Made by a program: the position numbers and the translations under genes
Assembly: GCA_025454915.1 (NCBI GenBank)
Contig: JALONN010000003.1
Span: 496,001-560,000, forward strand
DNA length: 64,000 nt
From: Raineya sp.
GTDB lineage: Bacteria; Bacteroidota; Bacteroidia; Cytophagales; Thermonemataceae
Direction of reading: 5' to 3'
Shown: positions 35,428 to 43,755 of the stretch, one piece after another
Numbering within the stretch: the first letter of the stretch is position 1
Layout of the letters: the number at the start of each line of letters is the position of its first letter
The notes under the pieces: generated by a model
Database searches by the model: none
What the model was told of the DNA's origin: nothing
The model's input: the letters and a program-made list of their open reading frames with translations, nothing else

Positions 35428-35817
35428 TTATAATTGCTGTCTAATTTGTTCTGCTACCTGAGCAAGTTCTTCTTGACTCATGTTCTTCTTATTAGCAAAA
35501 TTCATATCAGCCATCGAATTGATGGGAATTAGATGTATGTGTGCATGAGGAACCTCTAAACCTACTACAGCCGTAGCGATTCGCTCACAGGAAACTACTT
35601 TTTCAATAGCTTTGGCTACTTTTTTTGAAAAGATATGCAATCCAGCCAGCAATTCATCCTCTAAATCAAAAATATAGTCTGTTTCTTGTTTAGGAATTAC
35701 CAATGTATGCCCTTTGGCAACAGGAGAAATATCTAAAAATGCTAAAAACTGTTCTGTTTCAGCTATTTTATGGCAGGGTATTTCACCTGCTGCAATTCTA
35801 CTAAAGATGGAAGCCAT
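35428..35817 (-). CDS. HIT-family nucleotide-binding protein
   Basis: A 129-residue protein of the histidine-triad family, which hydrolyses nucleotide phosphoramidates or dinucleotides. The triad is complete in HAHIHLIPI near residue 95, and the N-terminus has the conserved SIFSRIAAGEIPCHKI and FLDISPVAKGHTLVIPKQ of the HinT branch. The size matches. It probably acts as a cytoplasmic AMP-lysine or related phosphoramidase (family knowledge). It lies 106 bases downstream of greA and 64 bases upstream of accA on the minus strand. Confidence 0.95.
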   Translation of the reverse strand: MASIFSRIAAGEIPCHKIAETEQFLAFLDISPVAKGHTLVIPKQETDYIFDLEDELLAGLHIFSKKVAKAIEKVVSCERIATAVVGLEVPHAHIHLIPINSMADMNFANKKNMSQEELAQVAEQIRQQL

Positions 35818-35923
35818 AAGCAGTATTAATTTGGTATAGAGTATTTAGTAAAGAGTATAAATATTTTGAAAACTTTCTTTTAAAAATCTAATTACTTGTT
35901 ACTCATATCTCTGTACTATTTGG

Positions 35924-36397
35924 TTATCTACTGATTTCTAAGATTTCCATTTCTATTTCACCAGCAGGAACTTGTATTTTGGCAGTATCTCCCACTCCTT
36001 TACCCAAAAGTCCTTTTCCGATAGGAGAATCCACAGAAATTTTACCTGCTTTAAGGTCAGCCTCTTCCTGAGTAACCAATAAGTAAGTCATTTCTGCTTT
36101 GGTTTTCTTATTTTTGATACGAACTTTAGAAAGGATTGAAACCTTAGAAGTATCAATATTTGACTCATCAAGCAAACGAGCATTTCCTAAAAGTTCTTCT
36201 AATTTAGCTATTTTTAGTTCCAAAAGTCCTTGAGCTTCTTTGGCTGCGTCATATTCGGCATTTTCAGAAAGGTCTCCTTTATCACGTGCTTCAGCAATTT
36301 GACGGGCTATTTCTGCTCTTCCTTTGGTACGTAATTCTTGTACTTCTGCCTTCAGTTTGTCCAAACCTTCTTGAGTATAATACGAAATCTTTGACAT
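35924..36397 (-). CDS. greA: Transcript cleavage factor GreA
   Basis: A 157-residue protein of exact GreA length. It enters the secondary channel of stalled RNA polymerase and stimulates cleavage of the backtracked RNA. The N-terminal coiled coil is present with the acidic tip (ARDKGDLSENAEYDAAKEAQGLL, where the D and E of DLSENAEY coordinate Mg), and the C-terminal FKBP-like domain has KISVDSPIGKGLLGKGVGD. A stable hairpin with T-run sits 41-70 bases upstream of the start codon (see the leader entry), suggesting attenuation. Confidence 0.97.
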   Translation of the reverse strand: MSKISYYTQEGLDKLKAEVQELRTKGRAEIARQIAEARDKGDLSENAEYDAAKEAQGLLELKIAKLEELLGNARLLDESNIDTSKVSILSKVRIKNKKTKAEMTYLLVTQEEADLKAGKISVDSPIGKGLLGKGVGDTAKIQVPAGEIEMEILEISR

Positions 36398-36438
36398 AAA
36401 TCTTTTCGTGTAATGTTTAACAACTTGTATTAAAGAAT

Positions 36439-36470
36439 AAAAAAGAACGGTCTTTGGACGACCGTTCCTT
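36439..36470 (-). terminator. Strong terminator-like hairpin in the greA leader
   Basis: On the minus strand an 8-bp GC-rich stem GAACGGTC/GACCGTTC (36445-36452 with 36460-36467, 7-base loop) is followed by six T (36444-36439). It lies directly upstream of greA, which starts at 36397, and directly downstream of the candidate promoter at 36483-36514. No gene precedes it, so it would end a short leader transcript. Confidence 0.75.
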
Positions 36471-36482
36471 TCTATAACTCCA

Positions 36483-36514
36483 CAAATATAGAATAAATAT
36501 CTTAGAAAAACAAA
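36483..36514 (-). promoter_or_regulatory. Candidate greA promoter
   Basis: On the minus strand TTTG at 36514-36511, a 20-base spacer and TATATTTG at 36490-36483 fit the Bacteroidota consensus. Predicted start near 36476, giving an RNA that runs straight into the terminator-like hairpin. Confidence 0.55.
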
Positions 36515-36707
36515 TAAAATCTACATACATCCACACTCTCAGAATCTATAAGCTGTTTTTCAATATTTTACAAAACACATTATTCGATATACTTCTAAAA
36601 ATCATTGAATCATAGTCTTTATCATTGAAAAAATTGTAAAAAACTTAGAAATCCCTATTTTTTTATGTAGTATTGTGTGCTCAGAAAACAATCTTATCTC
36701 AAATACA

Positions 36708-38342
36708 ATGAAAATAGATATTGAATACAACAAGAACGAGGACATCATGAAGCAACTCGTAACGCAACTCAATGCTAAACTCAAAAAAGTACATTTGGGT
36801 GGTGGAGAGAAACGTATTGCAGCTCACAAAGCTAAAGGCAAACTAACAGCCAGAGAGCGTATTGAGTATTTGTTGGATAAAGATAAGCCCCAACTCGAAA
36901 TGGGTGCATTTGTAGCAGATGGAATGTATGAAGAAGAAGGGGGTTGCCCGTCAGCAGGTGTAGCCATTGTTATTGGTTATATTGCTGGAAGACAGTGTAT
37001 TGTTGTAGCCAATGATGCCACCGTAAAAGCTGGTGCATGGTTTCCAATTACAGCCAAAAAGAATTTGAGAGCTCAGGAAATTGCTATTGAAAACCGTTTG
37101 CCCATTGTGTATTTGGTAGATAGTGCTGGTGTGTACCTACCCATGCAAGCTGAAGTATTCCCTGATAAAGAGCATTTTGGAAGAATTTTCAGAAATAATG
37201 CTGTCATGAGTTCAGAGGGCATTATTCAGGTGGCTGCTATTATGGGTAGTTGTGTGGCTGGAGGAGCTTATTTGCCTATTATGAGTGATGAAGCTCTGAT
37301 TGTGGAAGGTACTGGTTCAGTATTTTTGGCTGGTTCGTATCTTGTAAAATCTGCTATTGGAGAAGATGTTGATAATGAAACACTTGGAGGAGCAAGTACA
37401 CATTCTGAAATTTCGGGAGTAACCGATAACAAATACCCCAACGATGAAGCATGTTTGGATGCTATTCGTGGAATATTTGAAAAGTTAGGTGATTTTAATA
37501 AAGCTGGATTTAACAGAGCTGAACCCGCTTTACCCAAAAAAGAGCAAAAAGAAATCTATGGTATTTTACCCGCAGACAGGGTTAAACCTTACGATATGCG
37601 TGATATTATTGAACGTCTTGTAGACAATTCGGAGTTTGAAGAATACAAAGAGTTATATGGAAAAAGTATTATCTGTGGAACGGCTCGTATTGATGGTTGG
37701 GCTGTAGGCATTATTGCCAATCAGCGTAAAATGGTGAAAACTAAAAAAGGTGAAATGCAAATGGGTGGTGTAATCTACTCAGATTCAGCAGATAAAGCTG
37801 CACGTTTCATCATGAATTGTAACCAACGTAAAATACCTTTGGTTTTTTTACAAGATGTAACAGGTTTTATGGTGGGTAGCAAATCCGAACATAATGGCAT
37901 TATCAAGGATGGGGCAAAAATGGTAAATGCTATGGCAAATTGTGTAGTTCCCAAGTTTACATTTATTATTGGAAACTCCTATGGTGCAGGTAATTATGCC
38001 ATGTGTGGAAAAGCTTATGACCCTCGTTTAATTTATGCTTGGCCTTCGGCTCAATTGGCTGTAATGAGTGGAGCTTCAGCAGCTAAAACGCTGTTGCAAA
38101 TCAGAGTGGCAGCATTGGAGTCTAAAGGACAGAAAATTACCCCTGAAGAACAGGAAAAATTGCTTGCAGAAATTAAAGAAATCTATGATAACCAACTTTC
38201 TCCTTATTATGCAGCCTCTCATTTATGGGTAGATGGCGTGATAGACCCACTTGACACTCGTAAGGTTATTTCAATGGGTATTGAGGCAGCAAACCATGCT
38301 CCTATTACCAAACGTTATAATGTAGGTGTAATTCAGGTGTAA
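36708..38342 (+). CDS. Acyl-CoA carboxylase beta (carboxyltransferase) subunit, methylcrotonyl-CoA type
   Basis: A 544-residue carboxyltransferase starting at ATG 36708; an upstream TTG at 36675 is less likely. It transfers CO2 from carboxybiotin to an acyl-CoA. The block YLVDSAGVYLPMQAEVFPDKEHFGRIF and MGSCVAGGAYLPIMSDEALIV is closest to the methylcrotonyl-CoA carboxylase beta branch (leucine breakdown), where this reads VDSGGANLPRQxxVFPDxxHFGRIF. The C-terminal domain has VTGFMVGSKSEHNGIIKDGAKMV and NSYGAGNYAMCGKAYDPR. Propionyl-CoA or other acyl-CoA specificity cannot be excluded. No biotin carboxylase or biotin carrier gene lies in the window beside it. Confidence 0.88.
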   Translation: MKIDIEYNKNEDIMKQLVTQLNAKLKKVHLGGGEKRIAAHKAKGKLTARERIEYLLDKDKPQLEMGAFVADGMYEEEGGCPSAGVAIVIGYIAGRQCIVVANDATVKAGAWFPITAKKNLRAQEIAIENRLPIVYLVDSAGVYLPMQAEVFPDKEHFGRIFRNNAVMSSEGIIQVAAIMGSCVAGGAYLPIMSDEALIVEGTGSVFLAGSYLVKSAIGEDVDNETLGGASTHSEISGVTDNKYPNDEACLDAIRGIFEKLGDFNKAGFNRAEPALPKKEQKEIYGILPADRVKPYDMRDIIERLVDNSEFEEYKELYGKSIICGTARIDGWAVGIIANQRKMVKTKKGEMQMGGVIYSDSADKAARFIMNCNQRKIPLVFLQDVTGFMVGSKSEHNGIIKDGAKMVNAMANCVVPKFTFIIGNSYGAGNYAMCGKAYDPRLIYAWPSAQLAVMSGASAAKTLLQIRVAALESKGQKITPEEQEKLLAEIKEIYDNQLSPYYAASHLWVDGVIDPLDTRKVISMGIEAANHAPITKRYNVGVIQV

Positions 38343-38378
38343 AAGAGTTATAAATTACTACATGATATTTTTGATGAA

Positions 38379-38427
38379 AAAGGAAAAAAGATGAAAGATA
38401 AAAGACTTTTATACTCTTTTTTCCTTT
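38379..38427. terminator. 13-bp A/T-rich inverted repeat after the carboxylase gene
   Basis: AAAGGAAAAAAGA (38379-38391) pairs perfectly with TCTTTTTTCCTTT (38415-38427), and the 23-base loop can form an inner AAAAG/CTTTT pair. It lies between the carboxylase stop (38342) and the glycosyltransferase start (38456) and may act as a terminator. Confidence 0.5.
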
Positions 38428-38455
38428 CTCTTTTCTCCAATAGTTCCATTTTTCT

Positions 38456-39616
38456 ATGAAAATCCTTCTTGTTCATAATCGTTATTTGCAGTATGGTGGT
38501 GAAGACGCTGTTTTTGAAGCAGAAACGAATTTGTTACTCCAAAAAGGGCATACAGTCGAACAACTCATCTTTCAAAATGTAGCTCTTGAGGGTGCTTGGG
38601 ACAAAATAAAAACCAGTTTTACAAGTATTTATAATTTTAATTCTGTTAAAAAGCTCAAGCAGGTTATTGCCTCCTTTAAACCCGATTTAATTCACGTTCA
38701 TAATTTTTGGAAAGAAGCCTCCCCTTCTATTTTTTTTGAAGCTCAAAGGCATAAAATTCCTGTGGTGATGACACTCCACAATTATCGCCTGATATGCTCC
38801 AATGCCTTACTGATGCGAGAAAATAAGCCCTGTGAATTATGTGTAAATCAACGCTTTCCACTTTCAGGCATTAAATATGGTTGTTTTGGCAATAAACTCA
38901 TCACAGCTCAAACCACAGCCATTACGGGTATTCATAAAATGCTGGGTACTTGGCAAAATAAAATTACTCATTATATCTGCCTGACTGAATTTGCAAGACA
39001 GAAATTTCTTCATTCTTCATTGCAGCTCAAAGACACTCAGATTTCTGTAAAACCTAATTTTGTGAAAGATTTTGGTTATAGTCATGCTGATTCAAGAGAG
39101 AATTTCTTTCTGTTTGTAGGCAGACTTTCCGAAGAAAAAGGCATCAAAACGCTTCTTGAAGTGTGTAAAAACACCTCACAAAAAATAGAAATTATTGGTT
39201 CTGGAGATTTTGAAAAAGAAATTCAAATACTTTCTCAAACACAGTCAAATATCAAATTTTGGGGTTTTAAAGATAAAACGTTCATTATGGAACGTCTTAA
39301 AGCCTCCCAAGCTCTTTTGATGCCTTCTGTTTGGTACGAAGGCTTGCCTACTACTATTTTAGAAGCTTTTAGTACTGGTACACCTGTGATTGTTTCTGAT
39401 ATAGACAACCTGAATACAATTGTAATGGATGGCTACAATGGCATTCATTTCAAAACTGCCAATTCTAACAGTCTGCAAGAAAAAATAGAAGCTTTTTCTT
39501 CTTTTTCAAAAAAGGAAATGTTATATCAGAATGCCCGAAAAACCTTTGAAGAGAATTATACAGAAGAAGTTGTTTATGATAAATTGATGAAAATTTATGA
39601 ACTTTGTAAAAATTAA
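38456..39616 (+). CDS. Glycosyltransferase family 4
   Basis: A 386-residue GT-B fold glycosyltransferase. The N-terminal domain begins ILLVHNRYLQYGGEDAVFEAE and includes the cysteine cluster CSNALLMRENKPCELC ... GCFG that marks one branch of GT4 enzymes. The C-terminal GT4 nucleotide-sugar domain shows FVGRLSEEKGIKTLLEV, IIGSGDFEKE and the E-x7-E motif in MPSVWYEGLPTTILEAFSTGTPVIVSD. It should transfer a sugar from a nucleotide donor to a glycan or lipid acceptor at the cytoplasmic face; donor and acceptor cannot be told. It is followed after 8 bases by the lipoprotein at 39625. Confidence 0.93.
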   Translation: MKILLVHNRYLQYGGEDAVFEAETNLLLQKGHTVEQLIFQNVALEGAWDKIKTSFTSIYNFNSVKKLKQVIASFKPDLIHVHNFWKEASPSIFFEAQRHKIPVVMTLHNYRLICSNALLMRENKPCELCVNQRFPLSGIKYGCFGNKLITAQTTAITGIHKMLGTWQNKITHYICLTEFARQKFLHSSLQLKDTQISVKPNFVKDFGYSHADSRENFFLFVGRLSEEKGIKTLLEVCKNTSQKIEIIGSGDFEKEIQILSQTQSNIKFWGFKDKTFIMERLKASQALLMPSVWYEGLPTTILEAFSTGTPVIVSDIDNLNTIVMDGYNGIHFKTANSNSLQEKIEAFSSFSKKEMLYQNARKTFEENYTEEVVYDKLMKIYELCKN

Positions 39617-39624
39617 ATTTTTCT

Positions 39625-40458
39625 ATGAAAACCTACATTATTTTTATCTTACTTTTGTTCAATTGGGCTTGCAGAAGCAATCCTAAAACTTTTGAGGAGA
39701 AACCGACTCAGAAAGTAGCAGATTTTGACATTTTTGAAAATGTTACAAAATTTGACACCACTACAAAAACGATTCATATACTTGTTTCTCTTTGTGATAA
39801 TGTCTATCAGGGTATTGTACCCGTTTCTGTGAGTTTGGGAAATGGTCAGAATCCTGCAAGTAATTTGTATTGGGGTGCTGGTTTTGGCATCAAGACCTAT
39901 TTTAAGAAAAGTAAAAACTGGACTCTCCTTAAAACTGAAAAAGGCAGTTATCCTATTTTGGAGAGGCTCATTTTCAAACATAAAACCAAGCCTTTTTATA
40001 TTGTAGCAGATGCTTATGATGGACAACATATTTTAAAATGTACCAAAGATTTATTGTATAGTTGTTCTGGACAAAAGAAAGATACTATAAGCATTAAAAA
40101 TAAAACTTTAGGCATTTATGGCAATGCTAAAATGGTTGTATATATCGGGCATAATGGACTCATGGATTTTACGCTGAAAGATAAATTTGGCAATATTGAT
40201 AAGAAAAGTCGAGATTGTATAGTACTTGCTTGTAATAGTAAAGCTTATTTTAAAGACTATTTTAAAACGCTTAAAACCAATGTATTTTTATGGACAACAG
40301 GTTTGATGTGTCCAGAAGCTTATAGCCTTCATGATGCCTTAGATGCTTACATGGCAGGTAAATCCAAATCGGATGTTCATTTAGAAGCTTCTAAAGCGTA
40401 TGCCAAATATCAAAAATGTAATTTAAGAGCAGCCAAAAATCTAATTGTAGCAAATTAA
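39625..40458 (+). CDS. Putative lipoprotein with clan CD-like His/Cys pair
   Basis: A 277-residue protein with a short signal and a lipobox-like FNWAC (Cys 16). The mature part is strongly patterned: LVSLCDNVYQGIVPVSVSLGNGQ, LYWGAGFGIKTYF, FYIVADAYDG, VVYIGHNGLMDF (His 176), IVLACNSKAYFK (Cys 203) and LWTTGLMCPEAYSLHDALDAY. A His in a GHxG turn followed about 27 residues later by a Cys in an ACxS turn after a hydrophobic strand is the arrangement of clan CD cysteine peptidases (caspase/gingipain/separase fold). I recall this sequence type as widely conserved and unannotated. Peptidase activity is inference. It precedes another conserved lipoprotein at 40496. Confidence 0.75.
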   Translation: MKTYIIFILLLFNWACRSNPKTFEEKPTQKVADFDIFENVTKFDTTTKTIHILVSLCDNVYQGIVPVSVSLGNGQNPASNLYWGAGFGIKTYFKKSKNWTLLKTEKGSYPILERLIFKHKTKPFYIVADAYDGQHILKCTKDLLYSCSGQKKDTISIKNKTLGIYGNAKMVVYIGHNGLMDFTLKDKFGNIDKKSRDCIVLACNSKAYFKDYFKTLKTNVFLWTTGLMCPEAYSLHDALDAYMAGKSKSDVHLEASKAYAKYQKCNLRAAKNLIVAN

Positions 40459-40495
40459 TTTTTTAATTTAATCCATAAACAAGACACATTACATT

Positions 40496-41239
40496 ATGCT
40501 CAAATATCCTCTTTTTTTTGTAACTGTACTGCTATTTTTTCTTACAAATGCTTGTACTATCAGTCGTTTAAACAAAAATCCTGAATTTCTTTATAATCAG
40601 GCTGTAGCGAGTGCTGCCTATCCAGAAAAATCTAAAATAGCTACAAACCTTCTGGCTCTTTCAAAAACAACTCCAAATCTGCAATGGAAAACAATTGAAG
40701 GCGAGGAGTATGTTTTGGTATCTACTTGGACAAGCGAACAGAATATAAAATATTATCCTGCTTCAGGGACGTACAATACAGGCAATTATCCTATTTGGGT
40801 AACTCTAAATCCTGAACTCAAAGAACGATACAAATCTTTTAAAATAAGTAAAAAAGAAGATCCAAGCCCACGACTAAAACAGTTATTGGGTTTACCTCCC
40901 ACTGTCAGTAAGACTCATTTTGTTGAGTTTTGGGTAAAACCCAGTGATGTGTTTCGTCCTTGTCCAGACAATGAAATTACAGATAATTCGTGTAGTTTGT
41001 GTTTCCCTGAAAATACTCCCGAAACACATCGTCAGTGGATAAATCAGCTTCGGATAGATTCTTATTACAATTGTGAAGGAGATAAAGATAAATACCCTTG
41101 GACACAATTAGGATATACTTATGACTGGAATCCTAAAAACAAATCGCATGTGGGCTTAAGCGAATTTGTAATCAAGCAGAATAGCACTATTTATGTAAAC
41201 CAAATTGTAAAAACATCTGAGTATTTTGTAGAAAAGTAG
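40496..41239 (+). CDS. Conserved lipoprotein paired with the 39625 protein
   Basis: A 247-residue protein with signal and lipobox FFLTNAC (Cys 20). Conserved-looking blocks are WVTLNPELKERYKSF, HFVEFWVKPSDVFRPCPDNEITDNSC, RQWINQLRIDSYY and YPWTQLGYTYDWNPKNKSHVGLSEFVI. Several Cys (RPCPD, CSLCFP, YNCEGD) could form disulfides in the periplasm. I do not know its function. It starts 37 bases after the His/Cys lipoprotein in the same direction; the two may form a functional pair, with both anchored to the same membrane. Confidence 0.75.
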   Translation: MLKYPLFFVTVLLFFLTNACTISRLNKNPEFLYNQAVASAAYPEKSKIATNLLALSKTTPNLQWKTIEGEEYVLVSTWTSEQNIKYYPASGTYNTGNYPIWVTLNPELKERYKSFKISKKEDPSPRLKQLLGLPPTVSKTHFVEFWVKPSDVFRPCPDNEITDNSCSLCFPENTPETHRQWINQLRIDSYYNCEGDKDKYPWTQLGYTYDWNPKNKSHVGLSEFVIKQNSTIYVNQIVKTSEYFVEK

Positions 41240-41290
41240 TTAAAGGCTTTTAGTTATTTAAAATATCAAACCTGATTGTGGTAGTGAGTT

Positions 41291-41595
41291 TTAATCAAGA
41301 GGCACTTTTTCTCTGTCTTTAATAATGTATTCTTTTATTTTCCCATTTTTATCTTTTTCTCTGACTATATCACCCTCCACAGGAACTTGTTTGTAAACCT
41401 TATCATCTTTTCTTAAGTTGTAATTATTTTTCCAGTAAGCAATCCTAACAAGTTCTCCTTTCTCATCGACAAATGATAATTCTCTTTGATTTTTTTATTC
41501 CAATTACTATTTAAAATCAAAGATTCTTGTCCAAAAGATTGAAAACAAACTATCAAAAACATAAGACACAAAGAGATAAACAATCTATTTTTCAT
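41291..41595 (-). pseudogene. Small secreted protein gene broken by a frameshift in an A7 run
   Basis: The reading frame opens at ATG 41595 with a clean signal peptide (MKNRLFISLCLMFLIVCFQSFGQ) and continues to a run of seven A (41490-41496 on the plus strand as T). In the given frame it stops at 41413. In the frame reached by one extra A, 66 codons stay open to a stop at 41291-41293 and read NQRELSFVDEKGELVRIAYW ... PVEGDIVREKDKNGKIKEYI, which is plainly protein-like. An A8 run would give a whole protein of about 101 residues. This is a frameshift mutation, a phase-variable tract or a sequencing error. The gene follows capA-like by 12 bases. Confidence 0.8.
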
Positions 41596-41607
41596 AATTT
41601 AGAGTAT

Positions 41608-42981
41608 TTAACTTTTAAAAACTTCTTTCCAATACTCATACAGATACAAAGCCTCTTTCTCGCATAATTTACTCATAAATTTGGGTGTTTGATTGGCTTG
41701 TATTTTTTCAATGAGACGTTCTAAATCTAAAAAACGCATTTCTTTACCTTTCGATACATCCTTTTTGCCCCAATTATAGACAGGTTTTACTTCAATAGCT
41801 TCAATCTGAGTATGGATTTTACCTTCCTCTGTTGTGCCTTTTACAATATGTAGTTTTAAAAGAGGAATGAGCCTGTCCAGAACAAAAATATCGTAAGCTA
41901 CAAAATCGGCAAGTGAATAAATAGCAAAACCCTGTTTCTGACGTTGAGTAATAGGGCATGTAAATACATATTTTTCCATAGGCTGTGGATTATGTGGATG
42001 ACTACCCAAGATTGCATCCACACCACATTCTTCAAATATTCGGTGATAAATATTGACTGTATGCTCCGAAGGGTACACCTGATAAGCATTGCCCGTATGC
42101 ATAGAAAGCATCACTAAATCCGCTCCCTGTTTGTGAGCATGTAATACATCCTCTTTGATTTGCTTTAAATCAACATTAGGTGTGTTAAGCCTTTCGGTGT
42201 TCACCAGATAGGATTCCTGAGGAGACAATAAAAACTGATTAAGTGAATAGGTATAAGCAATAAAAGCTATTTTGATACCTTTCCTTTCTAAGATTGGAAA
42301 ATTTTGGCGTTCTTGAGGGCTTTTGGCTGTACCTGTATAAGCTATATGTTTTTGTTCCAAAAATCTAATAGTTGCTAAAACACCCTCTACTCCCATATCC
42401 ATGCTATGATTATTAGCAGTAGAAAGGACATCATAACCTTTGTATTTACCATTCCCACTAAATATTTCAAACATTTCTGCATTGCCATTGAAATGCATAT
42501 CTGAAAGCATGACCTCTGGCACAAGTGAAGCTGGTTTGTTTGTATCAATAGGCGTTTCCAGATTGGCAAAAACAATATCAGCACCAAAGAAAAACTCCCC
42601 TACTTCATCCCAAAGATGCTCAGTATAAGGCTTCTGTATCCATTCATAAGGCATTAAATCACCTCCAACAGAAACAGATACTTTACTTTCTACTTCAAAG
42701 TTATTTGGTAGTAAAAAATCAAAATTCTGGTTTTGAAAATGTTCTACAATATGGCTAGGGTATTGATATGGAGGCTTTATATAATATTTATATCCCAAAT
42801 ACAAGATATCATGGACTTTAAAAAATGCTGGATTTTCCTCAAAATTAGCCACAGGGCTTTTCCATTTTCTAAAAAATAATCCAATCACAGAATACAAAAT
42901 GCGTAAAATACCTACCAGAATCTTCCCTTTGATCGAAAAAGGTAAAACGGTCGGGAATTGTATGTTTTTATTTTTCATCAT
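41608..42981 (-). CDS. CapA-family (poly-gamma-glutamate synthesis type) metallophosphatase-like protein
   Basis: A 457-residue protein with the PGA_cap fold related to calcineurin-like phosphatases. The metal-ligand blocks are all visible: VSVGGDLMPYEW, DIVFANLETPIDT, LSTANNHSMDMGVEGVLATI, IAFIAYTYSLN, LVMLSMHTGN and ILGSHPHNPQPMEKY. Family members are tied to capsule or poly-gamma-glutamate anchoring, but many act on other polymers. The N-terminal 40 residues include one hydrophobic stretch (ILVGILRILYSVIGLFF) that could anchor it. Two adjacent ATGs at 42981 and 42978. It lies 12 bases after a LysE exporter gene and 12 bases before the frameshifted small gene. Confidence 0.9.
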   Translation of the reverse strand: MMKNKNIQFPTVLPFSIKGKILVGILRILYSVIGLFFRKWKSPVANFEENPAFFKVHDILYLGYKYYIKPPYQYPSHIVEHFQNQNFDFLLPNNFEVESKVSVSVGGDLMPYEWIQKPYTEHLWDEVGEFFFGADIVFANLETPIDTNKPASLVPEVMLSDMHFNGNAEMFEIFSGNGKYKGYDVLSTANNHSMDMGVEGVLATIRFLEQKHIAYTGTAKSPQERQNFPILERKGIKIAFIAYTYSLNQFLLSPQESYLVNTERLNTPNVDLKQIKEDVLHAHKQGADLVMLSMHTGNAYQVYPSEHTVNIYHRIFEECGVDAILGSHPHNPQPMEKYVFTCPITQRQKQGFAIYSLADFVAYDIFVLDRLIPLLKLHIVKGTTEEGKIHTQIEAIEVKPVYNWGKKDVSKGKEMRFLDLERLIEKIQANQTPKFMSKLCEKEALYLYEYWKEVFKS

Positions 42982-42993
42982 TTATAGCTCAAT

Positions 42994-43608
42994 TCAATAT
43001 TTTGTAAAGGCATCATATAATAGTTTTATTCCAAAACCCACAAATACAATCCCCGAAACCACATTGATACTTCTTAATACTTTGGCTGTAAACAATTTAC
43101 GAAGTTTTGATGCAGAAAAAGCAATTCCTACTTCCGTAGAGAAAATAGCTAAAAGGCAACCCACAAAAAAGAGTATTTTTTCAATTTGTGTATAATTTTC
43201 GCCAGTAAGTTTGGTAGCAATGGCAACCCAAAAGAAAAAATTTACAGGATTGAGTACATTGAGCAAAAAGCCTGTTGTAAAATAATACACAATATTTCCA
43301 AACTTCGTTTTTGGATATGCAATTTTAGGGTCTTTTTTAAGAATACTGATAGCTCCTAAAACAATGAGAAGTCCACCTCCCACTAAACTTGTGTAAAAAG
43401 ATAAATTGGGAATGGTTGGTAAAAAACTCGTTCCTAACAATGCTCCTGAAATAAATAAAATATCTGAAAAAACAACCCCCAACGAGATGAGAACGCCACT
43501 TTTATAACCATAATCTACACTATTCTGGATGAGAGCAAAAAAGACTGTCCCCAACATAAGACTCAGTACAATTCCTGTCCCAAAACCATATATAATTGCT
43601 TCTAACAT
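42994..43608 (-). CDS. LysE-family translocator
   Basis: A 204-residue protein with six hydrophobic segments, the usual size for LysE/RhtB exporters that move amino acids or related compounds out of the cell. The N-terminal FGTGIVLSLMLGTVFFALIQNSVDYGYKSGVLISLGVVFSDILFI has the family pattern of GxxxGxxxSxGxxxGD, here as SGVLISLGVVFSD. The pair LNPVNFFFWVAIAT resembles the NPK/NP segment of the family. The substrate is unknown. It begins a three-gene minus-strand unit with capA-like and the broken gene. Confidence 0.88.
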   Translation of the reverse strand: MLEAIIYGFGTGIVLSLMLGTVFFALIQNSVDYGYKSGVLISLGVVFSDILFISGALLGTSFLPTIPNLSFYTSLVGGGLLIVLGAISILKKDPKIAYPKTKFGNIVYYFTTGFLLNVLNPVNFFFWVAIATKLTGENYTQIEKILFFVGCLLAIFSTEVGIAFSASKLRKLFTAKVLRSINVVSGIVFVGFGIKLLYDAFTKY

Positions 43609-43755
43609 GCTTTATATCTTATATCAATAACTTTATTTATCTTACAAAAGAAGAGTATTTATATTTTTTTTCAAACTTTTTTACAAACCAATTAAACCTT
43701 TTTTCAATTGATGCGTCTAAAACTTATATTTTCAAACTTTAAAAATTAAAAAATT

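Larger units (their letters stand above)
36398..36707. other. Intergenic region between divergent greA and the carboxylase gene
   Basis: A 310-base divergent region. It holds the greA leader hairpin and promoter near 36439-36514; from 36515 to 36707 I see only AT-rich sequence with no convincing ORF and no consensus promoter for the carboxylase gene. Confidence 0.6.

Noticed and set aside
36602..36784. 60-codon minus-strand ORF upstream of greA
   Set aside because: It overlaps the start of the carboxylase gene, and its hydrophobic look is only AT-rich composition.
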